From: Streptomyces sindenensis | GTDB lineage: Bacteria > Actinomycetota > Actinomycetes > Streptomycetales > Streptomycetaceae | DNA length: 64,000 nucleotides | Direction: 5' to 3' | Assembly: GCF_014649035.1 (NCBI RefSeq) | Contig: NZ_BMSG01000029.1 | Coordinates: forward strand, 39,720 to 103,719 | Shown: one piece after another, positions 9,117 to 17,857 of the stretch | Numbering within the stretch: the first letter of the stretch is position 1 | Layout of the letters: each line of letters opens with the position of its first letter | Notes under the pieces: model-generated | Told to the model about the DNA's origin: nothing | The model's database searches: none | The model's input: only the letters and a program-made list of their open reading frames with translations | Position numbers and translations under genes: made by a program

Positions 9117-10325
9117 TCAGCCGTTCCGTCCGCCGGAAATACCGCGGTGGCATGCGCTGTCGGCGCTCGCGCAGCTGACCGATCCGTACGCTCCGACGCC
9201 GATCGCGGCGAAGTTGTCGAGGCTCTCGGTGCCCGGTTCGAAGTAGCCGCTGTGCCCGGAGGCCCCGGCCGCCGAGACGATCCGCGCACCGAACGCCGGG
9301 TCGACCGGGTCGGCTCCGTGACCGATCCCGCCGAACTCCATGTGCGGTACGTCCCCGATCCAGTCGTCCCCGTCCCGGGTCGCCCAGATCCGGGCCCCGG
9401 TCTCCAGCTGCCCGGCGCTGGCGGCCCGCATACCGGGGCTGCCCGCGACCGCGATGTCGGCCACCCGGTCGGGGGCCCGGTGGGCGGCCACCCCGCACAC
9501 CACGGAGCCGTAACTGTGGCAGAACAACGAGACCTTCGAGGTGCCGGGCAGCGCGCCGACCATCGCGTTCAGCCGGACCGCGCCGTCCGCGGCGAGCCCG
9601 CCCAGCGCCGCGTCCATGCCGAGACCGGCCGGAGAGGTGTAGTCGGCCCACGCGATGACCGCCGTACGGGTGCCCGGAGAGGCCGAGCGCTCCGCCCCGT
9701 ACAGGGATTCCGCCATGCCGACAGGGGCCGCGTACTTGCGCTTGCTGCGCTCCAGGGTCAGCAGATGGGTGTCGACGCCGGGAACGACGACGGAGACCCG
9801 TGCGGCCCGGTCGAGATCGCCGAACACCTCGGCCGCCCGGCCCTTCCCGGACGGGTCGAAGGCCAGGATCTGCCGCTTGCTCTTGAGCAGCGACCGGAAC
9901 CGGTCGTGGCGGGCCTGCGCCTCGTCGCGCCCGTCCGGCGAGAGCTTCTCGTCATGGGCCCGCGCCTTCTCCACGGCCGCGGCCTGGCGGAGCGCCACCC
10001 GGTTGGCGTGGTAGCGCAGGGTGACCGGCGCGCCGTCCAGATTCCCCACCACCGACGGGTACTTGCCCGCGAGCGCGAACCGCTGCCCGGAGGTGAGGGT
10101 GGCGAAGAAGTGGGCCAGCCGATAGGCGGGGGCGTCGGTCTCCGGCAGCGCATGGCCCGCTATCCGGTCCCGCGCCCAGGCGGCGAGCGCCAGCTCGCGC
10201 GCCCCTTCGGCCTGCTGATCGCGTACGGCGCTCCAGCCCGTCGTCGCCAGCATCACGAACACCACCGCTACGGCGAGCAGCGCGCGCCATACGGTCAACG
10301 TGGGGGAGGTGTCGAAGGAAGTCAC
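9117..10325 (-). CDS. DUF1023-type alpha/beta hydrolase, second copy
   Basis: A 402-residue paralog of the hydrolase at 4531-5646. They share KYPSVVGNLDGAP, RQILAFDPSGKGRAAEVFGD, VSVVVPG, the nucleophile motif FCHSYGSVVCG, and a C-terminal SGHSGYFEPGT. This copy carries a longer insert rich in charged residues before the core (around KARAHDEKLSPDGRDEAQ). The GTG at 10325 is the likely start because the hydrophobic N-terminal segment VWRALLAVAVVFVMLATTGW follows directly; an open frame continues upstream to 10415 without coding character. Single-gene unit. Substrate unknown. Confidence 0.88.
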   Translation of the reverse strand: MTSFDTSPTLTVWRALLAVAVVFVMLATTGWSAVRDQQAEGARELALAAWARDRIAGHALPETDAPAYRLAHFFATLTSGQRFALAGKYPSVVGNLDGAPVTLRYHANRVALRQAAAVEKARAHDEKLSPDGRDEAQARHDRFRSLLKSKRQILAFDPSGKGRAAEVFGDLDRAARVSVVVPGVDTHLLTLERSKRKYAAPVGMAESLYGAERSASPGTRTAVIAWADYTSPAGLGMDAALGGLAADGAVRLNAMVGALPGTSKVSLFCHSYGSVVCGVAAHRAPDRVADIAVAGSPGMRAASAGQLETGARIWATRDGDDWIGDVPHMEFGGIGHGADPVDPAFGARIVSAAGASGHSGYFEPGTESLDNFAAIGVGAYGSVSCASADSACHRGISGGRNG

Positions 10326-10443
10326 TGCGCCACACCCTAGGAGACGCGCGCCGACGTCCGTGATGCGGGTGACGTACATCACCCGTCCGCGAAGGATTGA
10401 CCCCGGATTCCGCACGGAGAGTCACAGCCGCCCCGTGGCTGCG

Positions 10444-11121
10444 CTACCGGTGACCGTCGGAAACGCTCCGGCTCTCACGCCAGTCGCGGGCGAGGGCCGG
10501 GACGAGCTGGTCGAGATACTCCTCGGTCAGATCGCGCAGCGCCTCCACGCTCGGATCGACCCCGTGCCCCCACAGCTGGCCGGTCACCCGCATCACCCCG
10601 GAGAACGCGGCCACGGCCACCCGGGGCCGGGGGTCCCGCTCCACGTCCAGCCCCTCGCGCTCCGCGATCAGCAGGGCGATCTGGTTCTCCAGGGCGATGC
10701 CGCGCCGCATATGGGCGGCGAGCAGGGACGGGGTCGACTCGATCATCTGGTAGGTCCGCATGTGGAGGTCGACGGTGATGACCTCCTCGATCGCCTCGCC
10801 GATGCTGTTCCACGCACACAGCACCGCCCGGCGCATGGCCTCGAAGGGCGCTTCGTGCGCGGGGCGCCGGCGCAGCTCCTCGATGAAACGGGACTCGACC
10901 ATCTCCTGCACGGCGAAGGTGGTCTCCTCCTTGCTCGCGAAGTAGCGGAAGAAGGTGCGCTGGGAGACCTCCACGGCGTCGACGATCTCGTCGACGGTGG
11001 TGCGTTCGTACCCCTGGGTGGTGAACAGTTCGAGGGCGGCGCGCAACAAGGCGTCGCGGGTGCGCTGCTTCTTGCGTTCACGCAGTCCGGGGCGGGGCTC
11101 GACTGTCTGCCCGTCGGTCAC
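10444..11121 (-). CDS. TetR-family repressor
   Basis: A 225-residue regulator. The N-terminal TetR helix-turn-helix is clear (ALLRAALELFTTQGYERTTV, then VSQRTFFRYFASKEE). The C-terminal ligand-binding half is of the MftR/TetR_C type. It is divergent from the DHA2 drug exporter gene that starts 128 bp away, and the shared intergenic region carries inverted repeats of TGACAGTT. The usual arrangement is repression of the exporter until a substrate drug binds the repressor. The ligand is unknown. Confidence 0.93.
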   Translation of the reverse strand: MTDGQTVEPRPGLRERKKQRTRDALLRAALELFTTQGYERTTVDEIVDAVEVSQRTFFRYFASKEETTFAVQEMVESRFIEELRRRPAHEAPFEAMRRAVLCAWNSIGEAIEEVITVDLHMRTYQMIESTPSLLAAHMRRGIALENQIALLIAEREGLDVERDPRPRVAVAAFSGVMRVTGQLWGHGVDPSVEALRDLTEEYLDQLVPALARDWRESRSVSDGHR

Positions 11122-11185
11122 GTACCGGTCCCTCTTTTCCCGTGTTTGTCCAGCTCAGCATACCTGTGAGCCACGTGTGAGCTAC

Positions 11186-11242
11186 GTGACAGTTACTGAC
11201 TTGTGAATTGGTTTGTCAACTGTCAGACGCTGTCACTAGTCT
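11186..11242. promoter_or_regulatory. Operator and promoter between tetR-type gene and exporter gene
   Basis: TGACAGTTAC at 11187-11196 is mirrored by GTCAACTGTCA at 11215-11225, with a further TGTCAC at 11231-11236. A -35-like TTGTCA (11214-11219) and a -10-like TAGTCT (11237-11242) are separated by 17 bp. This would start transcription at about 11249, so the exporter mRNA (ATG at 11250) is probably leaderless. The repeat arms overlap the -35 element, as expected for TetR repression. Confidence 0.55.
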
Positions 11243-11249
11243 CCCCCGT

Positions 11250-12869
11250 ATGACTAGTCAGACCACCGTCGAGAAGGCGCCGCGGGAGCCCGAAGACAAC
11301 GCAGGACCCGCCCCGGTCAAGGGGCTTCGCGGCCACCCCTGGCTGACCCTCTTCGCCGTCGCCATCGGCGTGATGATGGTCGCCCTCGACGGCACCATCG
11401 TCGCCATCGCGAACCCCGCCATCCAGAAGGACCTCGGCGCCACGCTCGCCGACGTCCAGTGGATCACCAACGGCTATCTGCTCGCCCTCGCCGTCGCCCT
11501 GATCACCGCGGGCAAGCTGGGCGACCGCTTCGGCCACCGGCAGACCTTCCTCATCGGCATCGCGGGCTTCGCCGCCTCGTCCGCCGCCATCGGCTTCTCC
11601 GAGGAGATCGGCCTCGTCGTTCTCTTCCGGGTGCTCCAGGGCCTCTTCGGTGCCCTGCTGATGCCGGCCGCGCTCGGCCTGCTGCGCGCCACCTTCCCCG
11701 CCGAGAAGCTGAACATGGCGATCGGCATCTGGGGCATGGTGATCGGAGCCTCCACCGCGGGCGGCCCGATCGTCGGCGGTCTGCTCGTCGAGCACGTCAG
11801 CTGGCAGTCGGTCTTCTTCATCAACGTGCCGGTCGGCATCGTGGCGCTCGCCTTCGGCCTGGTGATCCTCAAGGACCACCGCGCCGCCAACGCGCCGCGC
11901 TCCTTCGACATCCTCGGCATCGTGCTGCTCTCGGGTGCGATGTTCGCCCTCATCTGGGGCATCATCAAGGCCGGTGAGTCCTGGGGCTGGGGCGACGGCC
12001 GGACCTGGGCCTGGCTGGCCGCCGCCGTCGTGCTCTTCCTCGTCTTCGGCCTCTGGGAGACCAGGGTCCGCGAGCCGCTCGTCCCGCTGGGGATGTTCCG
12101 CTCCATCCCGTTGACGGCCGGTGTCGTCCTCATGACGCTGATGGCCTTCGCGTTCATGGGCGGCCTTTTCTTCGTGACCTTCTTCCTCCAGGGCGTCCAC
12201 GGCCTCAGTCCGGTCGACAGCGGTCTGCGCCTGCTGCCGCTGACCGCCATGATGATCGTCGCCTCGCCGGTCGCCGGCCTGCTGATCACCAAGTTCGGCC
12301 CGCGCGTCCCGCTGGTCGGCGGCATGGTCTGCACGGCCACCGCGATGTTCGGCATGACCACGCTCACCGATTCCACCGGCACCTTCGCGATGTCCCTCTG
12401 GTTCGCCCTGCTGGGCTGCGGGCTCGCCCCGGTCATGGTCGGCGCCACCGAGGTCATCGTCGGCAACGCGCCCATGGAGCTGTCCGGCGTTGCCGGCGGT
12501 CTCCAGCAGGCCGCCATGCAGGTCGGCGGCGCGCTCGGCACCGCCGTCCTCGGCGCCGTCATGTCCGCCAGGGTCAGTGCCGACTTCGCGGACAACTGGG
12601 CGGGCGCGGGCCTGCCCGGCGCACCCGACCCGAAGCTGGAGGAGGCCGCGGAGTTCGGCGTGGTCCCGGTCGACGCCCTTTCCAAGGCTCCCGGCATGAC
12701 GCCGGACATCGTCGAGCGCATCGGCGGGGTCATCCACGACACCTTCATGTCCGGCATGGGCCTGGCCTTCACCGTCGCGGGCATCGTCGCGGTCGTCGCC
12801 GCCTTCGTCGCCACCCTCACCAAGCGCGGCGAGAACGCCGAGGCGGGTGCCGGGGTCGGTCACATCTGA
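11250..12869 (+). CDS. MFS drug exporter, DHA2 (EmrB/QacA) family
   Basis: A 539-residue 14-TM proton-driven exporter. Motif A appears as GKLGDRFGHRQTF and motif D1 as MMVALDGTIVAIANPAIQKD in helix 1; motif C-like glycines occur in ASTAGGPIVGGLL. It is divergent from a TetR-family gene. The start at 11250 (MTSQTTVEKAP) was chosen because a promoter -10 ends 7 bp upstream; no Shine-Dalgarno is visible, which fits a leaderless mRNA. It is followed by a strong hairpin terminator. Substrates are likely hydrophobic antibiotics or toxins but are not predictable. Confidence 0.93.
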   Translation: MTSQTTVEKAPREPEDNAGPAPVKGLRGHPWLTLFAVAIGVMMVALDGTIVAIANPAIQKDLGATLADVQWITNGYLLALAVALITAGKLGDRFGHRQTFLIGIAGFAASSAAIGFSEEIGLVVLFRVLQGLFGALLMPAALGLLRATFPAEKLNMAIGIWGMVIGASTAGGPIVGGLLVEHVSWQSVFFINVPVGIVALAFGLVILKDHRAANAPRSFDILGIVLLSGAMFALIWGIIKAGESWGWGDGRTWAWLAAAVVLFLVFGLWETRVREPLVPLGMFRSIPLTAGVVLMTLMAFAFMGGLFFVTFFLQGVHGLSPVDSGLRLLPLTAMMIVASPVAGLLITKFGPRVPLVGGMVCTATAMFGMTTLTDSTGTFAMSLWFALLGCGLAPVMVGATEVIVGNAPMELSGVAGGLQQAAMQVGGALGTAVLGAVMSARVSADFADNWAGAGLPGAPDPKLEEAAEFGVVPVDALSKAPGMTPDIVERIGGVIHDTFMSGMGLAFTVAGIVAVVAAFVATLTKRGENAEAGAGVGHI

Positions 12870-12921
12870 CGCGCCCCGCACGACAGCCCCGACGGCGCAG
12901 ATCGTCAACACAGCGCAGGTC

Positions 12922-12953
12922 ACAGCCCCGCCGAATCCTTTCGGCGGGGCTGT
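12922..12953 (+). terminator. Hairpin terminator after the exporter gene
   Basis: Perfect 13-bp inverted repeat (ACAGCCCCGCCGA and its complement) with a 6-nt loop, 53 bp after the exporter stop codon. There is no long T tract, as usual in Streptomyces. Confidence 0.8.
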
Positions 12954-13060
12954 CGCCTATCAGGGTGGAGCACCCCGGCCCCTCTTCCGCGCCGCTCGTC
13001 CGGTGACGCAGAGTGAGCGTCGTCAGCACAGCACCGACCAACCACGGGGGTTGATCCACC

Positions 13061-13495
13061 ATGCGCACGAACGTCACCCGTCCGCGTCCCCCGCGTACGG
13101 GCCTCACGCGTACGGCCGCTCTCGCGGCCGTACTGGCCGTTTCCGCACTCGTTCCCCCGGCCCTGGCCCACGACCGGGCGGCCGCCGCCCCCGAGCGGTC
13201 CCGGGCCGTCGCTCTCGGCTCCTGCGAGGCGGGCAGGCTCTGCCTCTGGAAGAAGCCCGACTTCGCCGGGGCCCGCCACACCTTCGAGCTCTCCGACACC
13301 GACATCGAAAGCTGCGTCCCCCTCCCGAAGGGCGGCGACGCCCAGTCCCTCGCCAACCGCACCGGGCGGCCCGTCACCACCTACCAGTCCGCCGAGTGCG
13401 CGGAGACGGGCGAGTTCGAGACGTACCCGGGCGGAGGCACCTGGGCGCCCCGGTCCCCGTACCAGGTACGCGCCTTCAAGATCTGGGAGAACTGA
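13061..13495 (+). CDS. Secreted peptidase inhibitor family I36 protein
   Basis: A 144-residue exported protein. Residues 1-36 form a signal peptide (TGLTRTAALAAVLAVSALVP, ending ALAHD). The mature part is a crystallin-like I36 domain with C-x5-CLWKKPDFAG near its start and paired Cys residues (SCEAG, RLCLW, ESCVP, AECAE), matching the Streptomyces metalloproteinase-inhibitor (SMPI) family, though the region outside the domain is short. It is monocistronic, flanked by hairpin terminators on both sides. It probably inhibits extracellular proteases, but the target is not known. Confidence 0.85.
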   Translation: MRTNVTRPRPPRTGLTRTAALAAVLAVSALVPPALAHDRAAAAPERSRAVALGSCEAGRLCLWKKPDFAGARHTFELSDTDIESCVPLPKGGDAQSLANRTGRPVTTYQSAECAETGEFETYPGGGTWAPRSPYQVRAFKIWEN

Positions 13496-13507
13496 GCCCG
13501 GACACAC

Positions 13508-13545
13508 GGGAGGGGCGGCGGCGCTCCCGCGCCACCGCCCCTCCC
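13508..13545. terminator. Bidirectional terminator between I36 gene and aceE
   Basis: 17-bp inverted repeat with one mismatch (arms 13508-13524 and 13529-13545) and a 4-nt loop, between the two convergent genes. Confidence 0.8.
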
Positions 13546-13557
13546 GGCCGTTCCTGC

Positions 13558-16290
13558 CTACGCGTCGCCGCCCGCCGCGCCCGGATCGGCCGCGGCCACG
13601 TCCAGGAGCTCGTAGCGGTCGACGGCCTTCTTCAGGGCCGACCGGTCGACCTTGCCCTCCTTGGCCAGCTCGGTCAGCACCGCCAGCACGATCGACTGCG
13701 CGTCGATGTGGAAGAACCGGCGGGCCGCACCCCGGGTGTCCGCGAAGCCGAAGCCGTCCGCGCCCAGCGACTGGTACGCGCCCGGCACCCAGCGCGCGAT
13801 CTGGTCCGGCACCGAACGCATCCAGTCCGAGACCGCCACGAACGGGCCCTGGGCCCCTTCGAGCTTCTTCGTCACGTACGGGACGCGCTGCTCCTCCTCC
13901 GGGTGCAGGAGGTTGTGGCGCTCCACCTCCACCGCGTCACGGCGCAGCTCGTTCCAGGAGGTCGCCGACCAGACGTCCGCCTTGACGTTCCACTCGTCCG
14001 CGAGGATCTTCTGCGCCTCCAGGGCCCAGGGGACCGCCACACCCGACGCCATGATCTGGGCCGGGATCTCGCCCTTCTCGCCGGTGGAGAAGCGGTGGAT
14101 GCCCTTGAGGATGCCCTCGACGTCCACGTTCTCGGGCTCGGCCGGGTGCTGGATCGGCTCGTTGTAGACGGTGAGGTAGTAGAAGACGTCCTCGTTCGCC
14201 TCGCCGTACATCCGGCGGAGCCCGTCCTGCATGATGTGCGCGATCTCGAACCCGTAGGCCGGGTCGTACGCGACACAGCCCGGGTTCGTCGAGGCGAGCA
14301 GCTGAGAGTGGCCGTCCGCGTGCTGGAGGCCCTCACCGGTCAGGGTCGTGCGCCCGGCGGTCGCGCCCAGCACGAAACCGCGCGAGAGCTGGTCGGCCAT
14401 CTGCCAGAACTGGTCACCGGTCCGCTGGAACCCGAACATCGAGTAGAAGACGTACACCGGGATCAGCGGCTCGCCGTGCGTGGCGTACGCCGAACCGGCC
14501 GCGATCAGGGAGGCCGTGCACCCCGCCTCGGAGATGCCGTCGTGCAGCATCTGGCCCGTGGGGGACTCCTTGTACGCGAGCAGCAGCTCCCGGTCGACCG
14601 CCTCGTACTGCTGCCCCAGCGGGTTGTAGATCTTCGCACTCGGGAAGAACGCGTCCATGCCGAAGGTGCGGTACTCGTCGGGGGCGATCAGCACGAACCG
14701 CTTGCCGATCTCCTTGTCCCGCATGAGGTCCTTCAGGATGCGGACGAACGCCATGGTGGTGGCGATCGACTGCGAACCCGAACCCTTCTTCGCTGCCGCG
14801 TACGTCTTGTCCGCGGGCTGCGGCAGCGGCTTCGCACGGACCACCCGGGTCGGGACGTAACCGCCCAGACTCTGCCGGCGGTCGTGCATGTACTGGATCT
14901 CCTCCGAGTCGCGGCCCGGGTGGTAGTAGGGCGGGTAGCCCTCGTCCAGCTGCTTGTCCGTGATCGGGATGTGCAGACGGTCCCGGAAGCGCTTGAGGTC
15001 CTCGACCGTGAGCTTCTTCATCTGGTGGGTCGCGTTGCGGCCCTCGAAGTTCGGCCCCAGGGTCCAGCCCTTGACCGTCTGCGCCAGGATGACCGTCGGC
15101 TGGCCCTTGTGCGCCTTGGCCGCCGCGTAGGCCGCGTAGACCTTGCGGTGGTCGTGACCGCCGCGCCCCAGGTGCAGGATCTGCTGGTCGGTCATGTCCT
15201 TGACCATGTCCCGCAGCCGCGGGTCGTCGCCGAAGAAGTGCTCGCGGATGTACGCGCCGGTCTCGGTGGCGTACGTCTGGAACTGGCCGTCCGGCGTGGT
15301 GTTCAGCTTGTTGACCAGGATGCCCGTGCGGTCCTGCGCCAGCAGCGGGTCCCAGGAGCGGTCCCAGACCAGCTTGATGACGTTCCAGCCGGCGCCCCGG
15401 AACTGCGACTCCAGCTCCTGGATGATCTTGCCGTTGCCGCGCACCGGACCGTCGAGCCGCTGGAGGTTGCAGTTGACGACGAAGGTCAGGTTGTCCAGGC
15501 CCTCGCGGGCCGCGATGGACAGCTGGCCCAGCGACTCCGGCTCGTCCATCTCGCCGTCGCCCAGATAGGCCCAGACGTGCGACTTGGAGGTGTCGGCGAT
15601 GCCGCGCGCCTCCATGTAGCGGTTCATCCGCGCCTGGTAGATCGCGCCGAGCGGGCCGAGGCCCATCGAGACGGTCGGGAACTCCCAGAAGTCCGGCATC
15701 AGCCGCGGGTGCGGGTAGCTGGACAGCCCGTTCGGGGCCTTCGACTTCTCCTGGCGGAACGCGTCGAGCTGCGCTTCGCTCAGCCGGTCCAGCAGGAACG
15801 CGCGGGCGTAGATCCCGGGGGACGCGTGCCCCTGGAAGAAGATCTGGTCACCGCCGTCGCCCTGGTCCTTGCCCCGGAAGAAGTGGTTGAAGCCCACGTC
15901 GTACAGCGAGGCGGAGGAGGCGAAGGTGGCGATGTGGCCGCCGACGCCGATGCCGGGGCGCTGGGCCCGCGAGACCATCACGGCGGCGTTCCACCGGGTC
16001 GCGTTGAGGACCTTGCGTTCGATCTCCTCGTCGCCGGGGAAGAACGGCTCGTCCTTCGTGGCGATCGTGTTCACGTAGTCCGTGCTGCGCATCTCGGGCA
16101 CCGCCACACGCTTCTCGCGTGCGCGCTCGATGAGCCGGAGCATCAGGTAGCGGGCCCGTTCGCGGCCGCGCTCGTCGACGGCGGCGTCGAGGGAGTCCAG
16201 CCATTCCTTGGTCTCCTCGGGATCGAAATCCGGGACCTGGCTGGGAAGGCCGCCAATGATGATCGGGTTGCGATCGGATCCGGAAGCCAC
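13558..16290 (-). CDS. aceE: Pyruvate dehydrogenase E1 component, homodimeric type
   Basis: A 910-residue thiamine-diphosphate enzyme that decarboxylates pyruvate and acetylates the lipoyl group of E2, feeding acetyl-CoA to the TCA cycle and polyketide synthesis. The ThDP motif begins at GDGEMDEPES (about residue 245) and closes with NCNLQRLDGPV. The full length matches the homodimeric AceE family. The start MASGSDRNPIIIGG is clear and the C-terminus is DPGAAGGDA. It is monocistronic, divergent from the DUF3052 gene across a 514-bp intergenic region with a 9-bp perfect inverted repeat that may be regulatory. In Streptomyces this neighbourhood (aceE, DUF3052, peroxiredoxin) is conserved. Confidence 0.97.
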   Translation of the reverse strand: MASGSDRNPIIIGGLPSQVPDFDPEETKEWLDSLDAAVDERGRERARYLMLRLIERAREKRVAVPEMRSTDYVNTIATKDEPFFPGDEEIERKVLNATRWNAAVMVSRAQRPGIGVGGHIATFASSASLYDVGFNHFFRGKDQGDGGDQIFFQGHASPGIYARAFLLDRLSEAQLDAFRQEKSKAPNGLSSYPHPRLMPDFWEFPTVSMGLGPLGAIYQARMNRYMEARGIADTSKSHVWAYLGDGEMDEPESLGQLSIAAREGLDNLTFVVNCNLQRLDGPVRGNGKIIQELESQFRGAGWNVIKLVWDRSWDPLLAQDRTGILVNKLNTTPDGQFQTYATETGAYIREHFFGDDPRLRDMVKDMTDQQILHLGRGGHDHRKVYAAYAAAKAHKGQPTVILAQTVKGWTLGPNFEGRNATHQMKKLTVEDLKRFRDRLHIPITDKQLDEGYPPYYHPGRDSEEIQYMHDRRQSLGGYVPTRVVRAKPLPQPADKTYAAAKKGSGSQSIATTMAFVRILKDLMRDKEIGKRFVLIAPDEYRTFGMDAFFPSAKIYNPLGQQYEAVDRELLLAYKESPTGQMLHDGISEAGCTASLIAAGSAYATHGEPLIPVYVFYSMFGFQRTGDQFWQMADQLSRGFVLGATAGRTTLTGEGLQHADGHSQLLASTNPGCVAYDPAYGFEIAHIMQDGLRRMYGEANEDVFYYLTVYNEPIQHPAEPENVDVEGILKGIHRFSTGEKGEIPAQIMASGVAVPWALEAQKILADEWNVKADVWSATSWNELRRDAVEVERHNLLHPEEEQRVPYVTKKLEGAQGPFVAVSDWMRSVPDQIARWVPGAYQSLGADGFGFADTRGAARRFFHIDAQSIVLAVLTELAKEGKVDRSALKKAVDRYELLDVAAADPGAAGGDA

Positions 16291-16804
16291 ACTGTTCCTT
16301 CGCTGTTCGGTGGTGCTCTACGGGGCTGTTGCGGGGAAACCTGCCCCCAGACAGCTCTGCCAACTCTGTCAACTCTGTGTGCGCCGCCTCCATCGTGCTA
16401 CCGCGAGGGCCCGAACGTCATCTCTACCGAGTGGTAACCCGAAGGTTCGGAAAACTCGCCCGGCGGGCACGAGTGTGGGCAGTACGCGGCTGGGTACGGG
16501 CAAACCGCAACCTTACGCCCAAGCCGTCCAAGCGTTCCCAAAGGCTGTTCGACTCCTAATGGCGGAGCGAAACCGCATAAGCTGAGGAAGGACGTAAACG
16601 GATGGAGCGAACCGGGGCAGGCCCCGGGAAGCCGCCGGAGAGACATGCCGGAACTTGCGGTGACGTGGCAGGGAACGTCACCGTATAGGCGGTCTCGCAC
16701 ACTGGGTACTTGCGCGATTCGCCGGGCCCGTGTGGACTACGGCCTACGCCCCGCGCACGCGCGTGGCTGCAGCATTTTCCGAAGACATGATCAGGAGGCA
16801 ACCC
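16291..16804. other. Intergenic region between aceE and the DUF3052 gene
   Basis: A 514-bp divergent promoter region. It contains a perfect 9-bp inverted repeat at 16658-16683, the run AACTCTG repeated at 16360-16380, and the strong Shine-Dalgarno AGGAGG at 16793-16798 ahead of the DUF3052 start. A 28-codon frame at 16602-16688 with a purine-rich stretch upstream was seen but has weak codon bias. No convincing gene is present. Confidence 0.5.
16658..16683. promoter_or_regulatory. Perfect 9-bp inverted repeat, candidate operator
   Basis: CGGTGACGT (16658-16666) and ACGTCACCG (16675-16683) separated by 8 bp, 120 bp upstream of the DUF3052 start and 370 bp upstream of aceE. The two arms lie about 1.7 helical turns apart, as for a dimeric repressor. 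It could also fold in RNA. No regulator can be named. Confidence 0.45.
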
Positions 16805-17242
16805 GTGAGCGCGACCGCGGACCACGCGGAGGAGCGGACCAACCCGGCGGCACGCCTGGGGTTCGAGCCCGGACAGGTGGTCCAGGAGATCGGCTACGAC
16901 GACGACGTCGAGCTGGAGCTCCGTGAGGGCATTGAGGCCACTACCGGCCAGGAACTCGTCGACGAGGACTACGACGACGTCGCAGACGTCGTCCTGCTCT
17001 GGTTCCGCGACGAGGACGGCGACCTTACGGACGCGCTGGTGGATGCCATCGGTCTGATCGAGGACGGCGGGATGGTCTGGCTGATGACGCCGAAGACCGG
17101 CCGTGACGGATACGTCGAACCGAGCGACATCAATGAGGCCGCCCAGACGGCCGGGCTCGCCCAGACCAAGAGCATCAGCGCGGGCAAGGACTGGACGGGC
17201 AGCCGTCTGGCCACCCCCAAGGGGGCCAAAGCCAAGCGCTGA
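16805..17242 (+). CDS. DUF3052 family protein
   Basis: A 145-residue conserved actinobacterial protein of unknown function. The core runs ARLGFEPGQVVQEIGYDDDV through VVLLWFRDEDGDLTDALVDA to GMVWLMTPKTGRDGYVEPSD, an alternating strand-helix pattern with no evident catalytic residues; the C-terminus is basic (TPKGAKAKR). The GTG at 16805 has a near-ideal AGGAGG six bases upstream, which decides the start. It is followed by a hairpin terminator, so it is transcribed separately from the peroxiredoxin gene although the two are neighbours in many Streptomyces. Confidence 0.9.
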   Translation: MSATADHAEERTNPAARLGFEPGQVVQEIGYDDDVELELREGIEATTGQELVDEDYDDVADVVLLWFRDEDGDLTDALVDAIGLIEDGGMVWLMTPKTGRDGYVEPSDINEAAQTAGLAQTKSISAGKDWTGSRLATPKGAKAKR

Positions 17243-17264
17243 ACCGCTTTTCGCACCACCCCGA

Positions 17265-17298
17265 GGCCCTCACGGGCGCATCCGCACCCGTGAGGGCC
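17265..17298 (+). terminator. Hairpin terminator after DUF3052 gene
   Basis: 15-bp inverted repeat with one mismatch (GGCCCTCACGGGCGC against GCACCCGTGAGGGCC) and a 4-nt loop, 22 bp after the stop codon, followed by a short T-rich stretch. Confidence 0.8.
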
Positions 17299-17398
17299 TT
17301 CGTACGTCCGCCGCCGGGCTGCGTAGGGTGGGAGCCACCCGGACGGGCCCGGCCAGGGTCCCGGGCAAGCGGAGAAGCGGCGAAGGGATACGTGTTCC

Positions 17399-17857
17399 AT
17401 GACGATCGAGGTCGGCAGCCAGGCCCCGGACTTCCAGCTCAAGGACAACCACGGCCGGACCGTGCGCCTGTCGGAGTTCCGCGGTGAGAAGAACGTGGTG
17501 CTGGTGTTCTACCCGTTCGCCTTCACCGGCGTCTGCACCGGCGAGCTGTGCGCGCTCCGCGACGAGCTGCCCCGCTTCGAGGACGAGGACGCCCAGATCC
17601 TCGCCGTCTCCAACGACTCCATCCACACCCTGCGCGTCTTCGCCGAGCAGGAGGGGCTGGAATACCCCCTGCTGTCCGATTTCTGGCCGCACGGCGAGAC
17701 CTCGCGGGCGTACGGCGTCTTCGACGAGGACAAGGGCTGCGCGGTGCGGGGCACCTTCGTCATCGACAAGGCGGGCACCGTCCGCTGGAGCGTCGTCAAC
17801 GGCCTCCCGGACGCCCGCGACCTGAAGGACTACGTCAAGGCGCTCGAAGCGCTCTGA
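17399..17857 (+). CDS. AhpE-like peroxiredoxin
   Basis: A 152-residue thiol peroxidase that reduces H2O2 and organic or peroxynitrite peroxides. The active-site signature is FYPFAFTGVCTGELC: Pro39, Thr43 and peroxidatic Cys46. A second Cys at position 51 gives the C-x4-C spacing of BCP/PrxQ-type resolving cysteines, which single-Cys mycobacterial AhpE lacks. The rest (ILAVSNDSIHTLRVFAEQEG, FDEDKGCAVRGTFVIDKAG) matches AhpE length and order. It stands between two terminators or gaps and is probably monocistronic. The stress-response Ter locus follows directly. Confidence 0.92.
   Translation: MTIEVGSQAPDFQLKDNHGRTVRLSEFRGEKNVVLVFYPFAFTGVCTGELCALRDELPRFEDEDAQILAVSNDSIHTLRVFAEQEGLEYPLLSDFWPHGETSRAYGVFDEDKGCAVRGTFVIDKAGTVRWSVVNGLPDARDLKDYVKALEAL

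Noticed and set aside
12847..16437. Very long + strand open frame opposite aceE
   Set aside because: The minus-strand aceE product is unmistakable; the + frame is the GC-rich shadow with no domain.
16602..16688. 28-codon frame in the aceE/DUF3052 intergenic region
   Set aside because: Codon bias is weak and the purine-rich stretch upstream is only moderately placed; not enough to call a gene.
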